Below, piece by piece: positions 61,400-64,000 of a DNA stretch of 64,000 bases. Source of the stretch: Aldehydirespirator sp965117015 (GTDB taxonomy: Bacteria > Actinomycetota > Acidimicrobiia > Acidimicrobiales > Aldehydirespiratoraceae); NCBI GenBank assembly GCA_965117015.1, contig OZ220747.1:310001-374000 (forward strand), read 5' to 3'. Within the stretch, counting starts at the first letter, position 1, and the number at the start of each line of letters is the position of its first letter. Made by a program: the position numbers and the translations under genes. Below the pieces are notes generated by a model, which was not told the origin of the DNA, did no database searches, and saw only the letters and a list, made by a program, of their open reading frames with translations.

Positions 61400-63190
61400 T
61401 CACCCGATCACGGTCCAGTCGTAGAGGTCGTAAAAGCCGCCGTACACGCTCGACACGTACTTGCCCGGTCCCTCCAGCACCTCGGGGTTCCAGGCCAGCA
61501 GGTTGGGGAGCACGTACAGCGGGATCCAGGGAACGTCGGAACCCAGCAGAGTGCCGAGCTCGCGCACGAGTTCGAGGCGGGCGGCCTCGTCGACCTCGGC
61601 GTCGATGGCGAAAGCCAGGTCGCTGGCCTGCTGGCTGGCGTAGGCGGTGAAGTTCTGCCCGCTGAAACCGTTGGCCTCGGTGGGGATGCCGTCGATGTCG
61701 TAATGGGCGGTCACGGTCGGATCGGGGGTGGTGCTGTTGGCGAACAACGCCACCGGACCGAAGTTCATGGCCGGGAGCCGGTTCTGGAACAGCTCGCCTG
61801 GGTCGTAGTTGATGATCTCCCAGCCGATCCCGAACGGCCTCGTCATCTCGACCACCAAGGCCTGAACGTCCTCGCGGCGCTTGTTGCCGGCCACCGTGTT
61901 CCACTGCAGCACCAGCTCGACGCCCTCGTCGTTCACCCACAGGCCTTCGGGGTCGGGCCGGGTCCAGCCGTCTGCGGTGAGCAGCCGCTCGACCGCGGCC
62001 ATGTCCTGGCGGTAGTGGGCGAAGTCATCGGCGCACCAGTCCCCGAAGGCCGGGTTCCAGCCCGCGCACTGCAGCACCACCGGATCGTCGATGATGGGGC
62101 CGAGGGCCACATCGGCGATCTCCTCCCGGTCGAGGGCATAGGCGAGCGCCTGCCGCACGTTCTTGGTGATCTCAAAGTACCGGTCCGGCGCGATCTGGTT
62201 GATCCACAGGCCCTCGATGAACGTTCCCGCCCCCGCGACGAACGCCAGCGGCGGGGCCAGGCGCTCCTTGGCACCGGGGAACGGCTGGGGGAAGGCGGCC
62301 ATGACCTCGCCGGTCTGGAGGGCCACGATCTCGGTGTCGGTGTCCTCCCGGGGGACCATCACCACCCGATCGACCCGAGGTATGCGCTCGGGAACCCAGT
62401 AGTTCTCGTTGGGGACGAGGATGTGCTGTTGCTGGCTCCACGACTCCTGGAGCCAGGGGCCGCCCGAGATCGGGATCGAGTCGTTCCAGTGGCTGGCGAT
62501 GTCGGTCTCGCCGTCGAAGGCGTGGGCGGGCAGGATCCCGTCGAGTCCGCCGAAGAGTTCCCGCCAGGGCGCGTAGGACTCGGAGAGCGTGACGATCGCG
62601 GTGTGGGGATCGTCGTGGCCCACGTCGGTGATGAGGTCGTAACCGATGGTGTTGAGCGAACCCTCGGTGTCGATGATCGCCCGCCAGGTGAACCACACGT
62701 CGGTGCTGGTTATGGGCGTGCCGTCACTCCAGCGCGCCTCAGGATTGAGCCGGTATGTGATCGTCAGCGTGCCGTCGTCGTTGAGCACTGCCCCGCCGTT
62801 GGCCACCGTCGGCGCCTCCACCAGCACCGGCGAGGCACCGATGTTGTGGTTGACATCGAACTCCATGAGGCGGGGCACGACATGCACTAGCACCGACCAA
62901 CTGAGCCACGTTGCGTTGTCGCAGGACGTAATCGGGTTGAGGCACTCGGGCCACTGCTCCACCGCCAGCACGATCTCGCCGCCGGGCCGTGGAGCGTCAG
63001 GCTCAGCCGGGTCCGGAGCTGTGTCGGCGGAGCCGGCGGTCGTGACCGCGGGGTCGGTTGCGCTGTCGCCGCCGGCCGCTTCGCCGTCCGTCGAGCCGCC
63101 GCATGCCGCCACGGCGATCAGCGCCGTCACCAGCAGCAGACCCCGGATGCGCCCGGCATGCTGCGAGGGCTTCGTCAGACGCGTTCTCAC
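61400..63190 (-). CDS. Family-5 substrate-binding lipoprotein (Opp/Dpp type)
   Basis: This 596-residue protein has a lipoprotein signal with Cys30 (LIAVAAC), an acidic Thr/Ala linker and a family-5 (SBP_bac_5) domain: WSDGTPITSTDVWFTW, TYRLNPEARW and RQALAYALDREEIADVALG. It would deliver peptides or other oligomeric ligands to the permease pair downstream, whose GTG is 47 bp beyond its stop. The start is a GTG. Confidence 0.92.
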   Translation of the reverse strand: MRTRLTKPSQHAGRIRGLLLVTALIAVAACGGSTDGEAAGGDSATDPAVTTAGSADTAPDPAEPDAPRPGGEIVLAVEQWPECLNPITSCDNATWLSWSVLVHVVPRLMEFDVNHNIGASPVLVEAPTVANGGAVLNDDGTLTITYRLNPEARWSDGTPITSTDVWFTWRAIIDTEGSLNTIGYDLITDVGHDDPHTAIVTLSESYAPWRELFGGLDGILPAHAFDGETDIASHWNDSIPISGGPWLQESWSQQQHILVPNENYWVPERIPRVDRVVMVPREDTDTEIVALQTGEVMAAFPQPFPGAKERLAPPLAFVAGAGTFIEGLWINQIAPDRYFEITKNVRQALAYALDREEIADVALGPIIDDPVVLQCAGWNPAFGDWCADDFAHYRQDMAAVERLLTADGWTRPDPEGLWVNDEGVELVLQWNTVAGNKRREDVQALVVEMTRPFGIGWEIINYDPGELFQNRLPAMNFGPVALFANSTTPDPTVTAHYDIDGIPTEANGFSGQNFTAYASQQASDLAFAIDAEVDEAARLELVRELGTLLGSDVPWIPLYVLPNLLAWNPEVLEGPGKYVSSVYGGFYDLYDWTVIG

Positions 63191-63251
63191 CGGGTTTCAG
63201 ACTAGCCGTCACCGCCAGCACGGAACGGGTGGCCCCAAGGGGCTCGCCTGC

Positions 63252-64000
63252 CTAGCGGAGGCGCGGGCGGCGCAGGAGGCTGGCAGCGACGGCTGAAGCC
63301 CGCAGTGGCCACGGATCGAACGTGCCCTGCTCTGCGACGGGCAGGGCCGGTCGTGTGAACATGCGGTACACGACGTACAGGGCGATGACCGCGTGGCACA
63401 CGATCAGGATCCCGAAGTAGGCCCACGGCGCGACGGCCGCCATGAGAAACCCGCCCAGCGTCGGCCCGATCACGGCCCCGACCCCGCTGACCCGCACCAG
63501 CGACGCGCTGGCCCCGGTCAGTTGCGCGGGCGAGACGCTGTCGGCGGTGGTGGCCACGGCCAGCGAGTACAGCGGGAACGTCGAGCCGCCGTGGACGAAC
63601 ATCAGCAGCAGCGACAGCGTCGACCCCACCGACACCAGCAGGTGCAACCCCGCCGAGCCGGCCGCGACGATGGCCACGACCAGGATCACATAGCGGCGCG
63701 GCACACGATCGGAGGAGCTGCCGACGAGCCACTGGAACGCCACCGACCCCACCATCGACGAGACCACGAACAGCGAGATCCGGGTGTTGGACAAGCCTTC
63801 AGAGGCGGCGTAGAACGCTCCGAGCCCCATCAGGCAGCCCTGCGAGACCCCGACCCAGAACGCGGTGAGCAGCCCCAGCGGCACGACCTTGACCAGTTCG
63901 CGCAGCGAGATCGGCTCGGGCACCACCAGCGGCGGCGCGGTGGACGCCGACAGCGCCACCGGCACCAGCGCGAACGAGATCAGCGCCGAGGACACCACGA
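63252..64000 (-). CDS. MFS transporter, C-terminal part (5' end outside window)
   Basis: This is the last half of a major facilitator superfamily protein, with about six membrane segments (VPLGLLTAFWVGVSQGCLMG, FVVSSMVGSVAFQWLVG and others) and an A-like loop SDRVPRR after the first two. The frame stays open to the edge, so the start lies beyond 64000. The substrate is unknown. It precedes the Opp-type genes on the same strand. Confidence 0.85.
   Translation of the reverse strand, partial: VVSSALISFALVPVALSASTAPPLVVPEPISLRELVKVVPLGLLTAFWVGVSQGCLMGLGAFYAASEGLSNTRISLFVVSSMVGSVAFQWLVGSSSDRVPRRYVILVVAIVAAGSAGLHLLVSVGSTLSLLLMFVHGGSTFPLYSLAVATTADSVSPAQLTGASASLVRVSGVGAVIGPTLGGFLMAAVAPWAYFGILIVCHAVIALYVVYRMFTRPALPVAEQGTFDPWPLRASAVAASLLRRPRLR

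Noticed and set aside
63232..63243. GCCCC-AA-GGGGC hairpin between the MFS and binding-protein genes
   Set aside because: The 2-nt loop forces opening of the top pair, leaving a 4-bp stem with no T-run. Too weak to call a terminator.

Overview
The window is a high-GC, almost fully coding piece of chromosome. No stretch longer than about 225 bp lacks a gene, and I see no transposase, integrase, phage gene, CRISPR array, rRNA or tRNA. The many GTG starts, 4-8 nt gene overlaps, two F420-type luciferase-like oxidoreductases, an actinobacterial-type methionine aminopeptidase, a septum-formation-type lipoprotein and Cys-containing S-layer-like repeats suggest an actinobacterium, perhaps of the Acidimicrobiia. 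That placement is inferred from gene content only.

Layout. 1-1524: the 3' part of metY and an overlapping CoA-binding protein gene. 1601-10655: a one-strand cassette with a beta-ureidopropionase-like amidohydrolase, dihydropyrimidinase, (methyl)malonate-semialdehyde dehydrogenase, an F420-type oxidoreductase and a complete NMT1/THI5-type ABC importer. It reads as uptake and reductive breakdown of a pyrimidine or hydantoin. 10761-13067: an MMPL exporter. 13064-19264 (minus): a phenylacetate operon paaZ-A-B-C-K-X, lacking paaD and paaE. 19489-30222: mixed housekeeping genes (hydrolases, map, a secreted S41 protease, MaoC hydratase, CDF transporter, rhodanese, SDR, Ppx, a second F420-type enzyme). 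30296-37082 (plus): an SPFH protein, then a C-S lyase-type aminotransferase, a guanidino-acid ureohydrolase, a NicX-like metal-dependent dioxygenase homologue, a class III aminotransferase and an acyl-CoA-dehydrogenase-fold oxidoreductase. 37089-42534 (minus): one operon joining a three-part molybdoenzyme (Mo catalytic, Fe-S and NrfD subunits) to a two-subunit ThDP decarboxylase. 42618-52474: amidohydrolases, tag, an aquaporin-like channel, small membrane and lipoprotein genes, NUDIX, an AlkX/YcaQ-type glycosylase and leuS. 52693-58913 (plus): a six-gene corrinoid methyltransferase module. 58926-64000 (minus): a small unknown gene, an Opp-type permease pair and binding protein without ATPases, and an MFS transporter cut by the window edge.

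The most notable system is the corrinoid module. It has a corrinoid protein, DUF1638 protein, PF13769 ('virulence factor') protein, methyl-tetrahydrofolate methyltransferase, RamA-like activator and non-pyrrolysine MttB-family methyltransferase, in tightly overlapping order behind a 35-bp palindrome. Together they could move methyl groups from a methylated amine to tetrahydrofolate. The ureohydrolase, class III aminotransferase and semialdehyde dehydrogenase could also join in degrading beta-alanine or GABA-type compounds made by the pyrimidine or guanidino branches.

Among non-coding features, a 48-bp palindromic element with fixed 11-26-11 geometry occurs in three intergenic gaps (four copies, one degenerate). 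A 40-bp tandem duplication sits exactly on the oppB/oppC junction.
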